Shown: one piece after another, positions 41,828 through 54,800 of the stretch
How the letters are laid out: each line of letters starts with the position of its first letter
Position numbering within the stretch: position 1 is the first letter of the stretch
Assembly (NCBI GenBank): GCA_019137255.1
Contig: WPDH01000062.1
Span: 62,001 to 126,000, forward strand
Length of the DNA: 64,000 nt
Direction of reading: 5' to 3'
From: Corinectria fuckeliana
Taxonomy: Eukaryota > Ascomycota > Sordariomycetes > Hypocreales > Nectriaceae
The notes under the pieces: model-generated
Told to the model about the DNA's origin: nothing
Seen by the model: only the letters and a program-made list of their open reading frames with translations
Databases searched by the model: none
Position numbers and translations under genes: made by a program

Positions 41828-43752
41828 TCAGAGTCTAATGTCCCCGTCATCAAGGTAGAAAGTAGTCGGTGAGCCGAGATGCTGCATGTGCATCTGTTGT
41901 TGTTGCTGCTGCTGCATGTAGCCCTGCGGATTCGACGTGAAACCTTGTCCCGGGTGGCCCATTCGCATCGGCAGGTCGTAGCCCACAGGCACCGAGGTGG
42001 GCATCATCTCGGCGGCGTACATGGCTGGCACGGGGGGGACAGCCTCGGAAGCCGGGCTACCGTAGATGCTCGTGTTCTTCTTCTTGGGGCGAAGGTTCTC
42101 GAGACTGAGACGCTTGCCCCAGGAGCCGGGGCGCTTCGAGGGGATCGGGGTCGCCGGGCGGACGGAAGACGGCTGGCTGGTGGCCGGGGTCATGTAGACA
42201 TTGGTCATGATCTCGTCCTGCTGGTGATACTGCGGTATCGGGCTCATGTTGCCCCATTGTTGCTGGGGAAGCTCCTGGCCGGGGAGGATGTACGTCATCG
42301 TTGCGTCGGCGAAGGTGTTCATCTGATCGGGCGCGAACTTGGGCGCACCCACGGGCCATACCGTCTCGTCGGGGATCGGGAAGGGGGTGCCGGGATGGGG
42401 GCCAGATGTTAGGTCGTCCTGGATCATGGGTTCGGGGAGGCCGTCCACGGGAGTCGTGGGACGAGTCTCCTGCTTGATGCGTCGGATGGGGAACGTGCTC
42501 GCTTGCGGAGTCTGTGGTAGGTGTTGCTTGGGGACGGAAGCTGCGGGCGTGCTCGCGCTGGTGCTCGAATCGTCCGACTTGGTTTGCGCGCCTTCGGAAT
42601 GACCAACCGTGTCCATCAGGCACTCGGATCTGACGGGCAGGGAGAACTGGAGATGGATCTCGCTGGGTGGCGGCATATTGGGGTTGATGAAGGGAGAGGT
42701 GCCGAGGATGAAGGCGAGGCGGACGAGGGTGGAGATGTCGTCGCCGAGGTGTCGGGCCTCGAGCATGCGCTTGAGGTCGCCGGACGAGCGCGGGCGCCAG
42801 GTCAATTGCGTCCTGCGCTCCTTGGGCCAGATGCACGTTTTCCAGATAGACTTGACCTTGGACTGGCGCATCAGGTTGTGCAACTGCACCTTGTACTCCC
42901 AGTTGTTCACGTCGAAACCATCCTCGAAGTGCTTGGCGATGTGTTCAAAGTACTTGTCCCGGCTGGCGGATGCCTGGTCGCTGTTTTGGGCCTCGAAGAC
43001 GCGGTCCTTGCAGTTGGCGAAGCCGCAAGAGAAGACGACCTGGGGGCAGAGATCCGTCTTGGCCGAGCTGTTGGGCAGGGCGTCCATGCGATGCGTTTCC
43101 TTGGCGTGGGTGCTGTAGGCTCGCTCGGTAGCGAAAGAGAGGTGGCATCCCTTGGTCTTGCAGATCCAGATCACGTCGACGCCGTGGAAGTTGTACAGAT
43201 GCTTCTTGAAATCACTCTTGCGACCGAAGCCCACGGGGTTGTTGTCGAGATAGCACATGGGGCATTGGTACTTTTTGGAGGTGGGCGCAACGTGTTGGGG
43301 AGAAGGGTGAGAGGTGACTTCGCAGGAGGGGAGTGGTGATTGCATGAGGGCGGGCGAGTCAAGCCAGGTTCGGTCGGGGATCTTTCCCATGTCACCGTCG
43401 TGGATCGAAGGGATGTCAGCGTTGGCATCTTGCCAGGTAGACTGAGTGCGTATCGAGGCAGCATCAGAGCGGCCGTGGGAAGCCTCGGAACTGCTCCAGG
43501 TGAGGGACGGGGCACTGGTGTTGCTGAGGAGGGTAGTCGCCGAGAAGGTTGAGGCACGGGCTAACTCGGTGTTAGTGGGACTTGACCAAACTTGATGATG
43601 GATTGGAGAGACTCACATGGGGTGCCGACACCGCTTAAGGCGCAGGCGAGACTGGAGACGCCATATCGACGGACGAGGCCCAGCAAGACTTGCTGGTCGT
43701 CGTCGGATAAAGGCCTCACGGCCTGGTCGTCTTGAACGGGGAAGGGGAACAT
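41828..43752 (-). CDS. C2H2 zinc-finger protein, paralogue 1 (two exons)
   Basis: This putative transcription regulator has 622 aa. Exon 1 (43752-43617) encodes MFPFPVQDDQAVRPLSDDDQ and LVRRYGVSSLACALSG. A 56-nt intron (43616-43561, GTGAGT...TTAG) precedes exon 2 (43560-41828). The zinc fingers read CPMCYLDNNPVGFGRKSDFK with KHLYNFH (C-x2-C, H-x4-H), and WICKTKGCHLSFATERAYST with HAKETH (C-x4-C, H-x4-H). Downstream blocks are DLCPQVVFSCGFANCKDRVF, HIAKHFEDGFDVNNWEYKVQ and MLEARHLGDD, all shared with the gene at 49695-51469. The second half is Pro/Ser-rich and ends in a glutamine-rich MQQQQQQQMHMQ tract, resembling an activation domain. The target is unknown. A GA-rich region upstream on the plus strand (CT-rich on the gene strand, 44130-44340) is the likely promoter or 5' UTR. 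Confidence 0.88.
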
Positions 43753-44910
43753 GCTGTCAGTGTGCCCACCGCTCGAGTCGGTTGACAGGGCGATGATGCA
43801 CGCTCAGCGCCGAGAGAAACAAGTGGCGAGGGAGTCGATTAAGCCAGCAGTGAAGATGCAAAACCCGGGGGTGAGATTCAGGACTCGAGTGAGAGGGCCG
43901 TTGATAAGACTCTCATGGGGTTGCCCGGACGTAACAGGGTAGCAAAGTCGACAGCTGGTCACAGCCAATGCGATTGAGAGTCGCGGTCGGTGTCGAAGCG
44001 AGTGGGTGAAAGAGCGTTGGTCGTGATGATGCACAAGTAGCCGGGACGGTTGGATGCCTAAGAGCCTTGGACGTGGGTATTAAGGAGAGAAGATCGCCAG
44101 CCCGCGACGATTAGGAGTTGTCGAGAGGGATTTGAGTCGACAGAGGTGAGAGAGAGGTGGGAGAGAGAAAGAAAGAGAGAAACTCGATTCAGGGAGGAGA
44201 GTTGTTTGGACCGAGGATCGGCAGTGGTGGTGGAGGTTGCGGGACGAGGTTCGGTGCGTGCGAGATGTGGTGAGGCGGGAGAAACAAAAGACAAAAGCAA
44301 GAGAGAGACTCGAGAGGGGCGAGGGGCGCAGTTCTCCCAGCGGAAGACGAAGCAGAAGCCTTCTAGAAGGCTTCGAAGAATGCTGGCTTCAGCGTGAGAC
44401 ATTATAACGGGCTTGCCGGAGGACCTGGCACTTAGTCGGCCCACGCTGGCCCTGGGCCCCCCTGACTAGCCTGATGTTCTAGTCGGCCTCGCTCGTTCAA
44501 GCCTGAAGCCTCAAGGGCTCGTTCCAAGGGGAGGGCCCTGGCCTGGTCGCAAGGCCAATGCCTTTCCTCGTGTGGTGCGTCTCTTCCTATGACAGTTCGT
44601 TTGCAAGGGCGCTGGCTGCTGAAACCCGCACCTCCATGGTAAAGGGAAGGTGGAGGAGGAGGAGGTGGGTGAGGATGTGAGGCGTGAGGTGTGATGGAGG
44701 CATTCCAGGGCCCAAAGGGCAAAGGGGGCTTGCTCACTCGCTCACGCACTCACTGCCACCCACCATCAATCTTCGCCCCGTCCGTAGGTCGTGCTGAAGA
44801 AGGTTTGAGGTTTGAGGGACTGGGCTCATGTTACACGCAAGCCAACAAGGAGAGACCCTGCCTAGAATCATGTACATAGTACGGAGTACCTCTATTCGAA
44901 CATGCCTGGG

Positions 44911-44930
44911 CCATGCCATGCCATGCCATG
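44911..44930. repeat. (CCATG)4 microsatellite
   Basis: Four perfect CCATG units, too few and too regular to be anything but a simple repeat. Confidence 0.85.
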
Positions 44931-47900
44931 CGTGGGCGTGCGTGATGCCCTGAAGATGCACACGCGCAGCAGCATTTGGGGCTCGTCGATAGCGTGCTCC
45001 GACCCCTTGTCGACCACTTGTCCAGGACTCTCTCCCAGGCCGACGATGACCGATGGATTGAACAAAAGCAGCCAAGCCTCTCCCTCCTCCTCCTCCGTTC
45101 TGAACCCCTGTCCCCGGTCTCGTCGTGATGAGCGCCCGCAAATTTGGCCCGGCGCTGGCCAATCCCAGCGGCTCCCTGCAGCCACCGTGAAAGTTGCTTT
45201 TTTTCCCTCGTTATTACGTGAGAAAGAAAGACGAGGAAAAAAAGGGCCTTCTGCCGTCCTTCTAGAAGAAACCGGGCGCGGGCGAGCGAGTGAGGACTTT
45301 AATATGGGCACCGTTTGTTTTGTTCCCTCGGGATCATTGAAAATGGGATAGGATGGGGGGTACGTACCTTGATCAGGTACCATCTGAGACTCCCAATTCA
45401 ACGGCCTCCATCTTTCGTTAGTTACCTTGTTTGTCTCGTTACAATGTACAATGTCCTCCATCTTGTGTTATTGCGCATGAATACCCGACGGACGAGCGTC
45501 TCCATCTTCTGCAGACTGGCCATCGCGTCGTGTCTACCACAAAGTAATACTAGGTGTGTATCAGTCAGTCAGTCAGTCATCAATTACGTACAAAGTGTCG
45601 CAAGTCCACGACACAGATCGACTGCAACTGGAAAACCGGAGCCCATCGTTCCCGAATCTAGCGCTGTTTCCTCGTGGGTAGGCCTACATGGTAAGGCTCC
45701 TCTGGAAGGATGCATCTGCCACCGCCTTGGTACCACGGTCCAATCCTATGCCTGCATACGTTCGTGTCGGTTCTGCCGCTGCCGAGCAGCGGTTTTGCTC
45801 TAGTACGAAGTATGTAGATTGCGCTGACTAGATAACAAGCCGTCTCCCGCTGAGCCACTGCAGACACGCAGACACAGAACAGCACACAACACACACGCAC
45901 GCTATCTCCATACGAGGCTAGCTGTGCGCGAGGCCAGGGCCTCCAGGCGACCCTGTTTCAGCAAGGAAATGACAACTGGCCAATCCGTGGCCGCAGCTGG
46001 GCAAAGAAAAGCGGCGCCCGGTCGAGAAGAGCTTGTTACGGGGAGCGGGGGCTTGTACTTCGTACTGTAGGCCTACCCCCGAGATGGCCTTCCTAAAAAA
46101 GACTTGGCCTTGCTTAATCTAGACTAACTAACTGCCTGTATTTCAGCCGTATCAGGGACTCCTCATTCATGTTGGTTCCGTCTCAGCTCAAGTCCGCAGC
46201 CCGAGTGGAGTCCATGATCTTCTGATGCCAGCTAGCCCGCAGCCCAGCCCACACAGAGCCCATCATCATTTCAAGGGTTGCAATGCCTGAACGGATCCAA
46301 AGTGGACGATGGCGTCCTTTCTTTTCTTCTTTTCCTTTCCTTTCTTCAGCCAACAATTCTTTCGACAGCGGGCCCATCCACATCCACATCGAAGCAATGA
46401 AAAAGCCACAGGTCGATAATCACAAAACAGTTCCCAGATCTCCGATTACCCCCAACCAAGCTTGTCAATGATGCTAGCTGGTTTCTCTCTCTTCTTTGCT
46501 TTCTTTGCTTTTTCCGGGGGGGCCGTTTCCTTTCTTTCCCCTTCTACTCCTTTTTTGTGCTTTGACTAGCCAACGCGTGGCTTGCGGCTACTGCTGCCAT
46601 CCTTCAACTAAAATACCTACCTACCCATGTGAGTTGCACTGGGGACGTACATAGACCTACGCATGATGTCCTGTGCTGTCCTGCCCTGTGATGCTTGCTT
46701 TTTGTTCTGGAGTTTTTTTCTTCTTCAGCTCGGCAGGTAGATCTGTTATGGCAGATTGGATGGATGCTGCTGTGTGTGTTACCTACAGAGTAGAACAGAA
46801 AGCATCTCTCCCCTTCCCCTCCTTTCTCGGCCCCCGTGCTTCCGACTTGCTCGAAAGTACTCTCCCTCCCTCCCCCCAAAGGATCCCCTTCCTTGTATTT
46901 CCCTGCTTTCTGCTGTTCAACAGGTAAGTATAGTGCCCAAGGTACTAAAAGCCAGGACGTGCGGAGTCAGCACCAACCAAGTCTTGGAACTTGAGAGCAG
47001 TCATCCAACTCGCCTACCGACCCGCCTCCACCAACACCATCATCATCATCACCAACATCGCCATCGCCCCGTTCGTTTCTTCCCCCATAGCCGTTGCTCC
47101 TGCTTCCATTATTCGAACCACACAGCTGCGCCACGCAAGATGTGCCAACGAAACAAACAAAACACGGACCACGTCGCCCAGGCCGCTTAGCACACGCATC
47201 CCTGCCCTCATCTTCCTCGTTCTCTTCCTCTTCCTTGTCTCTTCTCGCCATCAAACTTCAACACAGTCAATCAACGCCTGCCACAGTTGCATCCATCCGT
47301 ACTACTTCAAACTTCCCCTCGAGGCCCAAAGCGCTGATCCCCCGGGTCCTTGCCCCAGACACATCCGGCCGATCCCAGCCAACAACCGTGACCAGGAGCA
47401 AAGCCTCCATCCGCGACTCCGTCTTTTCGTCCCTTTTCCCAGCTCTCTCTCTACACCAGCGCACGTGGCCCTCCCGATCCCTCCGGGCTCGCATCCATCC
47501 TCTGCTTAAAGTTCAAACAGTCCAGGATGAACTGCCGGCTCCATTAGCTTTCCGCTTTGACACCTAACCGCCCAACTACAAAACGCAACCCTCCCGACAC
47601 AGCCCGTCTTGGCTAGTTCTGTCTGCCCTTCGGATATATACGTATGTGACGGAGTAATCAGTGTCTGTTAACTTTCGGCTTGTTCCGTTAATTGCTCGTC
47701 GTTCCATATTACGGGGCATTTCTTCATAACAGCCCCAGATATACATACCTGGATCTAGGCAGTAGTAACGCCGCCCCTCTTCGGCTCTTCCTCCGTCTTA
47801 TCCCTCCCCCCAGTTCACCCGCAACACCCTTGTCACCAAAAGACACACAGACACACACTGACGAGTCGAGAACAGAATCACGAAAGGATGGTTATCCAAG

Positions 47901-48185
47901 TCGCCCTTCATCTTTGGATTCAACTCGCAGGCACACTCCGACTCCTATGGTGTAGCGGTGTAACAGTGTCATAGTGCCACGGCGTCACGGCGTCACAGTC
48001 AGTTCGGTGGTCTCTTCAACCGCTCCACGTGGGTGACAAGCAGCTTTCCCCTGGTGCCTTCCTCACCCCTTGTCGATCTCGCACCCAATCCCAGGTTGCA
48101 CAAACAATGAAACATGTACAGAAAGGCACGTCAGAGAGTCATCGAAACCCGGCTCTCGTCTCAAGCGAGTCATTACGTAGTACAC

Positions 48186-48206
48186 CCTCCTCCTCCTCCT
48201 CCTCCT
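48186..48206. repeat. (CCT)7 microsatellite
   Basis: Seven CCT units inside the pyrimidine-rich part of the spacer. Confidence 0.85.
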
Positions 48207-49694
48207 CGTTCCTCGGCATCTTCCCAATCTAATTGCGTAGTGAAGCCCAGTGCCTACTATAAATCGTCCTTATCGTTCAACCTCTCCTTGCCTGGGTCAC
48301 GCCAAGGCCGCATCGTTGACTCCTCCTCCGCACACCGGATATAGCTAGCCGGAGCAAATTGGTGGCCTCCCGCGATATGCTAGGTGGTGTTAGTGTTCGT
48401 CTGCATAAGTAACTGATCCGAGCTTCGACTTCACCCCTGACACCCTCACTCCGAAGCAAACCATACAGACTCAAGCACCAACATCGCATTATCCTCCTAC
48501 CTTCATAACATCATCCCTCTCTGCTATGTAACTGAATCTCAGATCGGATGTCCTCAAAGCCTGTCTGCCTCATTCACCACAGGAGGGCTCCAGTCCTCAC
48601 CAGGGATCTATCCTCCCCCTAGCCACCCACCCGTCTTATCCCCCAAGGCGTCGACCCTCAACCTAGCAATATACCCCATCTCATCTTCCCTCATTCCCTA
48701 TGAAACCCGTGCCATCTCCCCTCACAAGTGATCAATCGCCTCCCGCTACTATTCCCCTAGACTGTACCTTATCAGGTTGCATCTCCAGGCCCCCGCCCCC
48801 AGAGCCTGTTCATTTTCCCCGCTCTAGTCCAGCATCAGCTCACTCAATGAGGAACATACCCCCTTGTTCTGGCTCCCCATGCTGCTATTAGTCGGACTCT
48901 TCTAGGTATGGTGAGATACGCAGGGACGAATGATGAATTTACAGTCATACGAAACCTCGTCTTCTGGTCTGGCGACGGCCAGCTTATCCACGATCTGCCC
49001 TACCGGCCATGGAACAAAAGACGATCCGTTATCATGAGTTTTCATGTAGACGCCGGTAGAGGCGTATTCTGGACTTTAGGTCTAGACTCCAGTCCATCGT
49101 AACACCTCGATACACTAGTACGCCACCATCTCACCTCACTAGATCATTTGTAACTATTCTTGTTATTGGTAAAAATTCTCCTGTCCTAGAGCCCGGGGGT
49201 ATCAAATCCTTCCACCAGCTACAAGACACTCTACCTCCTCTCCAGTACCTTCTTTGTTCGGGCCAACTCCCACCGCGCAATGCTCTCTCCGTGTATTCAC
49301 AAAATCTTTCTCTCGAGCGTTCACCCGTTTTCGTTCACGCCCAAAACCATCAATATCCAAAATGCCACAAACTTGCTCTCTTGTCCCGACCCAAAAGTGC
49401 ATATCGCTCCAGATGATTCTCATCTCCGTCCAGATACATGTACAATAGGAAATGTTGAATGAGTGTATGTGATGTTTCCATGCGGTTCACGGCGGTGGTA
49501 TATATCAAGAAATCGTGGTCAGCTCATCGATAGCCGTGTTTCGATGGCCTCCAGTAGCGACATGACTGCGAGAACGGCTGCTTAGGAGGCCATTGGTAAA
49601 GTCTATCCGTGGGAAGTAATACAAGTCGTCGAATCAAAGCCTACGCGGCGTTGGGCGTGTCATGTACGTGGTAGGGCCGCAAGGAGCCATCCGA

Positions 49695-51469
49695 TTAGTA
49701 TGCGTGAGTAGAATCGTAAGCTGTAAAAGACATGTGCTGCTCCAGAGGTGTTCCCGGCGTTATACATGAGCCATCCGGAGCGGAACTAGGAATGCCCCCG
49801 GGGCCGTACGGTCCCGAGAAGTTCGGCTCTTGCATGTATCCGGCATCCATCATATCGGAATCGCCCATTTCAATGTCCTGCTCGGGGTTGCTGCTAGTCA
49901 TAGACCGAAGGCTTCGGAGGTCCTCAGCAATGATGCCGCCCGTGGCCTGCGTCATCATCGCATACTGCTGCTGCCGTGGGTCAAATATGGGCGCCTGGGG
50001 CATGTTGGGGTACCTGAACTGAGGTGGTATTGAGCCTTGAGTTGCAACATTGGTGGGGACGGCATGTCGTGGAGGACGAGCGGAGCGTCCGGCGCGAACG
50101 GGGCCGGGCCGGGGGACGTAAACCCGGCGCTGTGAGGCGAGGTAGGCGGCCAGGTCGGGATTGGTGCCCCGAGATATACGGAACTGATACTGATCGGAAT
50201 CGGGAGCTGGGGCTGAGGGTGGAAGTGGCGGTGCCCGGGACTTGTGTCCTGGAATCGGTTGACGACATTCATCCTTGACTGGGGTGACGAAGTCCTCGCG
50301 ATACTTTGTGATTGTTGAGGGTTCTGAGCCAAGGGCAATGGCGTACTGGACCAAAAGCTGCAAGTCGCCGAGATGCCTCGTCTCGAGTCGTTTTCTCATG
50401 ATTCCGCTGGATTGAGGATGCCACTGCAGCCGATTTCGCTCCTCCTCAGGCCACGACGAGTTGGCCCACGCAATTACCAACCCCGCCTGCCTCAGCAGGT
50501 TGCGCATCCGAGCCGAATAAGTCCATTCTCCGCTGTTGGCCCCTTCGTCGAAGTGTTTGACCACATGGCCGACAAACTCCTTGAAAGTCGAGTCGGCGTC
50601 ATCATCGCTCGGGGATTCAAACACTTGGGTGCAGTTCTCGAAGCCGCAGGCGAAGATGGTTTGAGGGCACAGGTTAACCTTGGCTTCATCGAGTGTCATG
50701 CGCGAGCCGCCGTGAGCCTGTTTGAGATGGGTCTTGTAGGCCGTCTGCCAGTCAAAGACCATTGTACAGCCCCGATGGCGACAGAACCACTGCGCATTCA
50801 TGTTGTGAAAGTCTTCAATGTGGCGCTTCAGATCATTCTTGCGTGTGCACGTCTTCTGGATGTCTTCTTCGCGACAGAAACCGCAGGTGAAGGAGCCCTT
50901 CTGTTTCGGGGTATTTGTCGAGTTGATGGAGTCGCCGGCTATTGACGAGGCATCGTCGTCTCGCTGGATTGACGACTTCGATCTGACTGAGGCGGCAGAC
51001 GACTGGGACTTACGGCCAAGGAATTTGGCAGTTCGCGCTGAAACATTGGAGATGATGCTGCCGGTGACGGAGGAGGTGTCGGAGGAGAAGGTGCGTATGC
51101 TTGCGCCGTCAAAGATGCTAGCAGCGTCCTCGGACTTGACTGACGAAAGGGTGCTGGACGTGATAGCTGATGCTCCGTCATGGTCTAGAGCAGAGGCAGT
51201 GTTAGCGATACATCCCCCGTAGCGGCAGAATGGAGGACCGAAGCCGGTTCTATCTGATACCCCAGGTAAGGGATATCACAGAGGAGAGGAGAGCACTCAC
51301 GGGAAATGGCAGGCGAGGTGGCCTCCTCCTCCATAAGCTGGGCGATGCCATCGCGACCGTAGCGCCTCATGAGATGTCGGAGGAGTTGGCGGTCAAGATC
51401 GTCATCCTGGTTGGCCACGGGCGACTGTTGTGACACGCCATCAGGCTCAACCCACGAATCCGGAGCCAT
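49695..51469 (-). CDS. C2H2 zinc-finger protein, paralogue 2 (two exons)
   Basis: This putative transcription regulator has 552 aa. Exon 1 (51469-51301) encodes MAPDSWVEPDGVSQQ and LLRHLMRRYGRDGIAQLMEE, clearly related to the LVRRYGVSSLA block of paralogue 1. A 116-nt intron (51300-51185, GTGAGT...CTAG) leads into exon 2 (51184-49695). Fingers read FTCGFCREEDIQKTCTRKND with RHIEDFH, and WFCRHRGCTMVFDWQTAYKT with HLKQAH. The shared downstream blocks are NLCPQTIFACGFENCTQVFE, HVVKHFDEGANSGEWTYSAR and RLETRHLGDL. The C-terminal third is Pro/Gln-rich and diverged. Orientation, exon layout and domain order match the 41828-43752 gene, so they arose by duplication. The first ATG inside exon 2 at 50801 is not the true start, because the first finger lies upstream of it. 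Confidence 0.88.
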
Positions 51470-51667
51470 GTTCGGGAGGGGGGCGTGACGGTCCGAGTGG
51501 TGGAGCCCAGGAAGGCGTTACCCCAAGTCGATCCTGGGAAGGGTACGTGTTATTGGGAGGCCAGTTCAGCCTTCTGTATTTGATTAGACCGAATGGTAGA
51601 GGAGGCTGGAATAGTTGAAGGATTGAAGGCGGTGATGATTATGGTGACGGTAGCAGTAAGGGTGGTT

Positions 51668-51697
51668 GTCGTCGTCGTCGTCGTCGTCGTCGTCGTC
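51668..51697. repeat. (GTC)10 microsatellite
   Basis: Ten perfect GTC units about 200 bp upstream of the zinc-finger paralogue 2 start, probably in its 5' UTR or promoter. They would read as an Asp run in one minus frame, but no gene uses that frame. Confidence 0.9.
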
Positions 51698-51802
51698 TTG
51701 GCCGTCGTTTACTTTGAGTGAGCCAACGAGCGTGTGAGGAGAGGCGATACGTTTGGTTGGTGATGGTGGTGGATTGGTGGCGGGTGGAGTTCTCAACCGG
51801 CC

Positions 51803-51850
51803 GAGAGAGGGAAAGAGGGAAAGAGGGAAAGAGGGGAAAGGGAAAGAAAG
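51803..51850. repeat. Imperfect GAGGGAAA tandem repeat
   Basis: An imperfect purine repeat with unit (GA)GGGAAA. On the gene strand it is a CT-rich tract of the type found near fungal transcription starts. Confidence 0.75.
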
Positions 51851-54800
51851 ATGAAAAGAGTCGGCGTTGGAAAGTCGAAATAGGTAGTGGTAGAGATGGT
51901 AGAGCAGTGTCAGGGCGAGGCCCAGGCCAGATGAGGCGAGGCGCTGGCTGACTGGCGGAAGCAAGCGAGCCAGGGCAACCGAAAGCCGGGCTTTGGTCCT
52001 TGGTTCTTGGGTTTGGATTCGCAAGTGACAAGCCGGAACAGGAACAGGACGGGAACAGGGGGTGGTTGATAGCGGCGAACGTGGGCGAGCCCAGAGATAG
52101 CGGTACGCGACGCGAGAGGACACTCCGGGGTAATAGATACGAGATACATCCACCAAAGATGGCCGAGGTCGTGTCTAAGGGTGTCCAGGGGGCGAACAAG
52201 GGGTGCTAATAAGGTGGAAATGTGCGGTGGCAGTGTCGGCGGCAGTGTGTACGAAGTATGTACTGTGTATTCGTAGTCGTCTCCGGTAGGTATCCGGGAC
52301 GGACGGGTGGGATGGGACGAAATGCCGTGATCCTCAACCCTTGACACTTTTATAAGTGTAATAGATCCGTGCGAGGGGAATCGACGGATGAGCGTGGAGC
52401 CAGTTGCGATGTGTGGGTTATGCTACCCTGTCCGTCCTGCCGCCCCGTGGCAATGAGTAAAGTACCAGGCTACCCCGTCCGTGATGAATAAAAAAAACAG
52501 ATGGAGCAGATGGCGAGGGCCTGAACGAGGGTATTGACGGGTCTTTTTCTCTTCTGCGTCTTCTCTTTTGGGCCTGGACGAGGCTGCAGAGATGGAGACT
52601 ATAGTGCAGCGTGCGGCGTGCAAGGGACAACTTGGTGAGTGAGGTGAGACTCGGGGAGATGGACAAGGGGAAGAATGGATGGATGGGACCGAGATGGGCA
52701 TGGAGATGGAGATGGAGACCCAAGCGGAGTTCCATTGGAGTGGAGAACGATTAGGAGGAGAAAGCACAGGACAAAGATAGAGAGATATGGAGACACCCGG
52801 AGCTAAATAGTTAAGTTAGGTAGGTAGATACCTGCCGGTGCTGTGTGTGGAGGTGATGACGGGATAGAATGTGTCGTTCGTCCCGATTACTTTGACGAGG
52901 ACTGAAGACTGTGAGGTGAGGCTCAGGTGCTCTCTCTTCGCTCTTCGCTTTCCCTGACTGACCGACAGAGGATGATGGATGCTCAAGGGCTGTGCTTCCT
53001 GGAGACAAAGAAGGCGGAGGTGGATAGAAGAGAGGAGAGCCTAAAGCCAAGAATGGAGCCTGAACGCATCCACTGAAAGAGCTGGTAGTACCTGTCGGCC
53101 CCGCCATCACCCAAGCGTGCCGTCGTAGCTGGCTGTACCTGGATGAAAAGGACGTCCTGATCTTGATCTGGATTGTGCAACACCAAGTAAAGGTTCCGTC
53201 ATCCCCTCCATCTACTCCGCGCCTCAGACAATGGACAAGTGGGTCAATGATTGCTTCTGGGTAGGTATGCAGATCAAGGTTAAAAAAGGCACCGTCTTTC
53301 GATCCATTCCCCTCCGGCTCGGTGTATCCCGCGATGATTTACACGGCTGTCCATAGATTCCACCGACCGCCACCGACCGACGCCCTGCCACTCCTAATGC
53401 AAAGCCAATTCAGGGCTTCCTCGGCCATGGTCTCGATCGGCTGGTTAGAGGCGGTCAACTTCATCAGGTAGACTATGTACCTGCCAGTCGGCGATCCCGA
53501 CCCAGCTGCCAGGGTCTCGTTCGTCGTCAAGTATTATAGTAAGTGTTTGCGACGGAGAGCACGCGCATCTGCAGCTATCTACTTTGATCTGCCTCCGGAT
53601 ATTAAATGCAAATTATAACCTATCAACCTATCAGGCTCGCTCACGGCGTCACTCCAAGCAAAGCGAAATCCTTGTCTTCAAAAACAAAAAGCAAATAACA
53701 AAGGGACTGACCTACCTAGTACGACAGCAAAATGAATGTCCGTCTGGGCCGGAATTATGTACCTAGGTACCTTGGTCTTCCCGGGCAGAATCCGGCCCCA
53801 AGGCTCTGGCCATTCCCAAAATTTGGGGCTCACAGTGGGGTCCAGTGGATACCTCCAGTGTGGCGCCCGGTTTTGCGTCCCTCCTCCCACTGGAGCACCA
53901 GGACCAGGAGGGGATAGTGGGAGAGCGACCCGGGAAAGCGTCTTATTGATTAGGTGAAAGCATCTCGTGATGCCATCTCGACCCGGGCCTGGAGTTGCAG
54001 CGGGCCGCCTGGGGAAAGTCAACCCAGCGCACAAGTGGATTGGTGCATGAGCCAAAGCTTGATTCCAAGGTCTGGTCTGGTCTAGTAGGCTAGGTACGTA
54101 GCTTACAGCAGCGGGGGGGAAGCAAAAATGTCAGGGAGCACAAAGAGCGAAGAAAAGCGACATGAGGCTGGTTCTATGAAGAGGGTGTATTTTATGGCAA
54201 GTGCACGGTTTTGTTTGCAGAAACACAGTAATTTCTGCGCAGGAAGTGAGTCCGTCCAGCTGTGAGCCTGATATCTCGTGGTACACAGAAATCATCCGTC
54301 CGTGGGGGTCCCGGCTGGGAATTGAGCACAGGGGGGCAGATCTCGGTCAGGGATTGATGGCTGATCTCTGGATAAGGCAGGCCGCAGATGGCTTCATTTC
54401 TCAATTCGATTGCACGGCATCCGGTTGACGATGCTGGAGAAAGCAGAGGCCCGTCTCTTCGTATCAAGATTTCCCCGGATGGCCTATGTAGAAACCTTGC
54501 ATCTAGGTGGAGTGGCAGTTGATATCACAGGCCGACTGCAAGCATTTCGACGTACATAGTAGTAGGAACACGCAGCGTGCTGACATGCATTGCATTATAT
54601 TCTTGCACCATCATCTAAGCCAATCCATTTATTGTCAGCCCGGATGATAACAGAAGCCATGCAGAGAATGGCACCCACCCGACCACACATGAGCACACCA
54701 ACACAACGCACAAACAGGCAACCAGCCCAACCAAAAAAGCACCGACGCAAGGGGGTGTGATGGACGTTTGCATGCTGCGATGCGGTGTTTGGGTGTGTAG

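Larger units (their letters stand above)
43753..49694. other. Six-kilobase gene-free spacer between zinc-finger paralogues
   Basis: No coding gene is recognisable over 5.9 kb. The first 600 bp are probably promoter and 5' UTR of paralogue 1. From about 47.0 to 49.0 kb the plus strand is strongly pyrimidine-rich (CTC, TCC, CAAC words). A strong donor-like GTAAGTATAGT starts at 46922. ORFs here (for example plus 46991-47509 and plus 47094-47567) are low-complexity Pro/Ser-rich and lack motifs. The plus strand has TACCTACCTACC at 46613-46624 and TACGAAGTA-like motifs at 44877, 45802 and 46055. It could hold a long non-coding transcript or 5' UTR introns. Confidence 0.45.

Noticed and set aside
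42521..43339. Plus-strand ORF across zinc-finger paralogue 1
   Set aside because: Antisense shadow of the zinc-finger gene with Leu/Gly/Val-rich composition and no motif.
44911..45580. Short tandem repeats (CCATG)4 and (TCAG)n as a CRISPR-like array
   Set aside because: They are simple microsatellites with no spacers, in a eukaryotic sequence.
46991..47567. Pro/Ser-rich plus ORFs in the spacer as genes
   Set aside because: Overlapping frames of low-complexity C/T-rich sequence with no motif or credible start.
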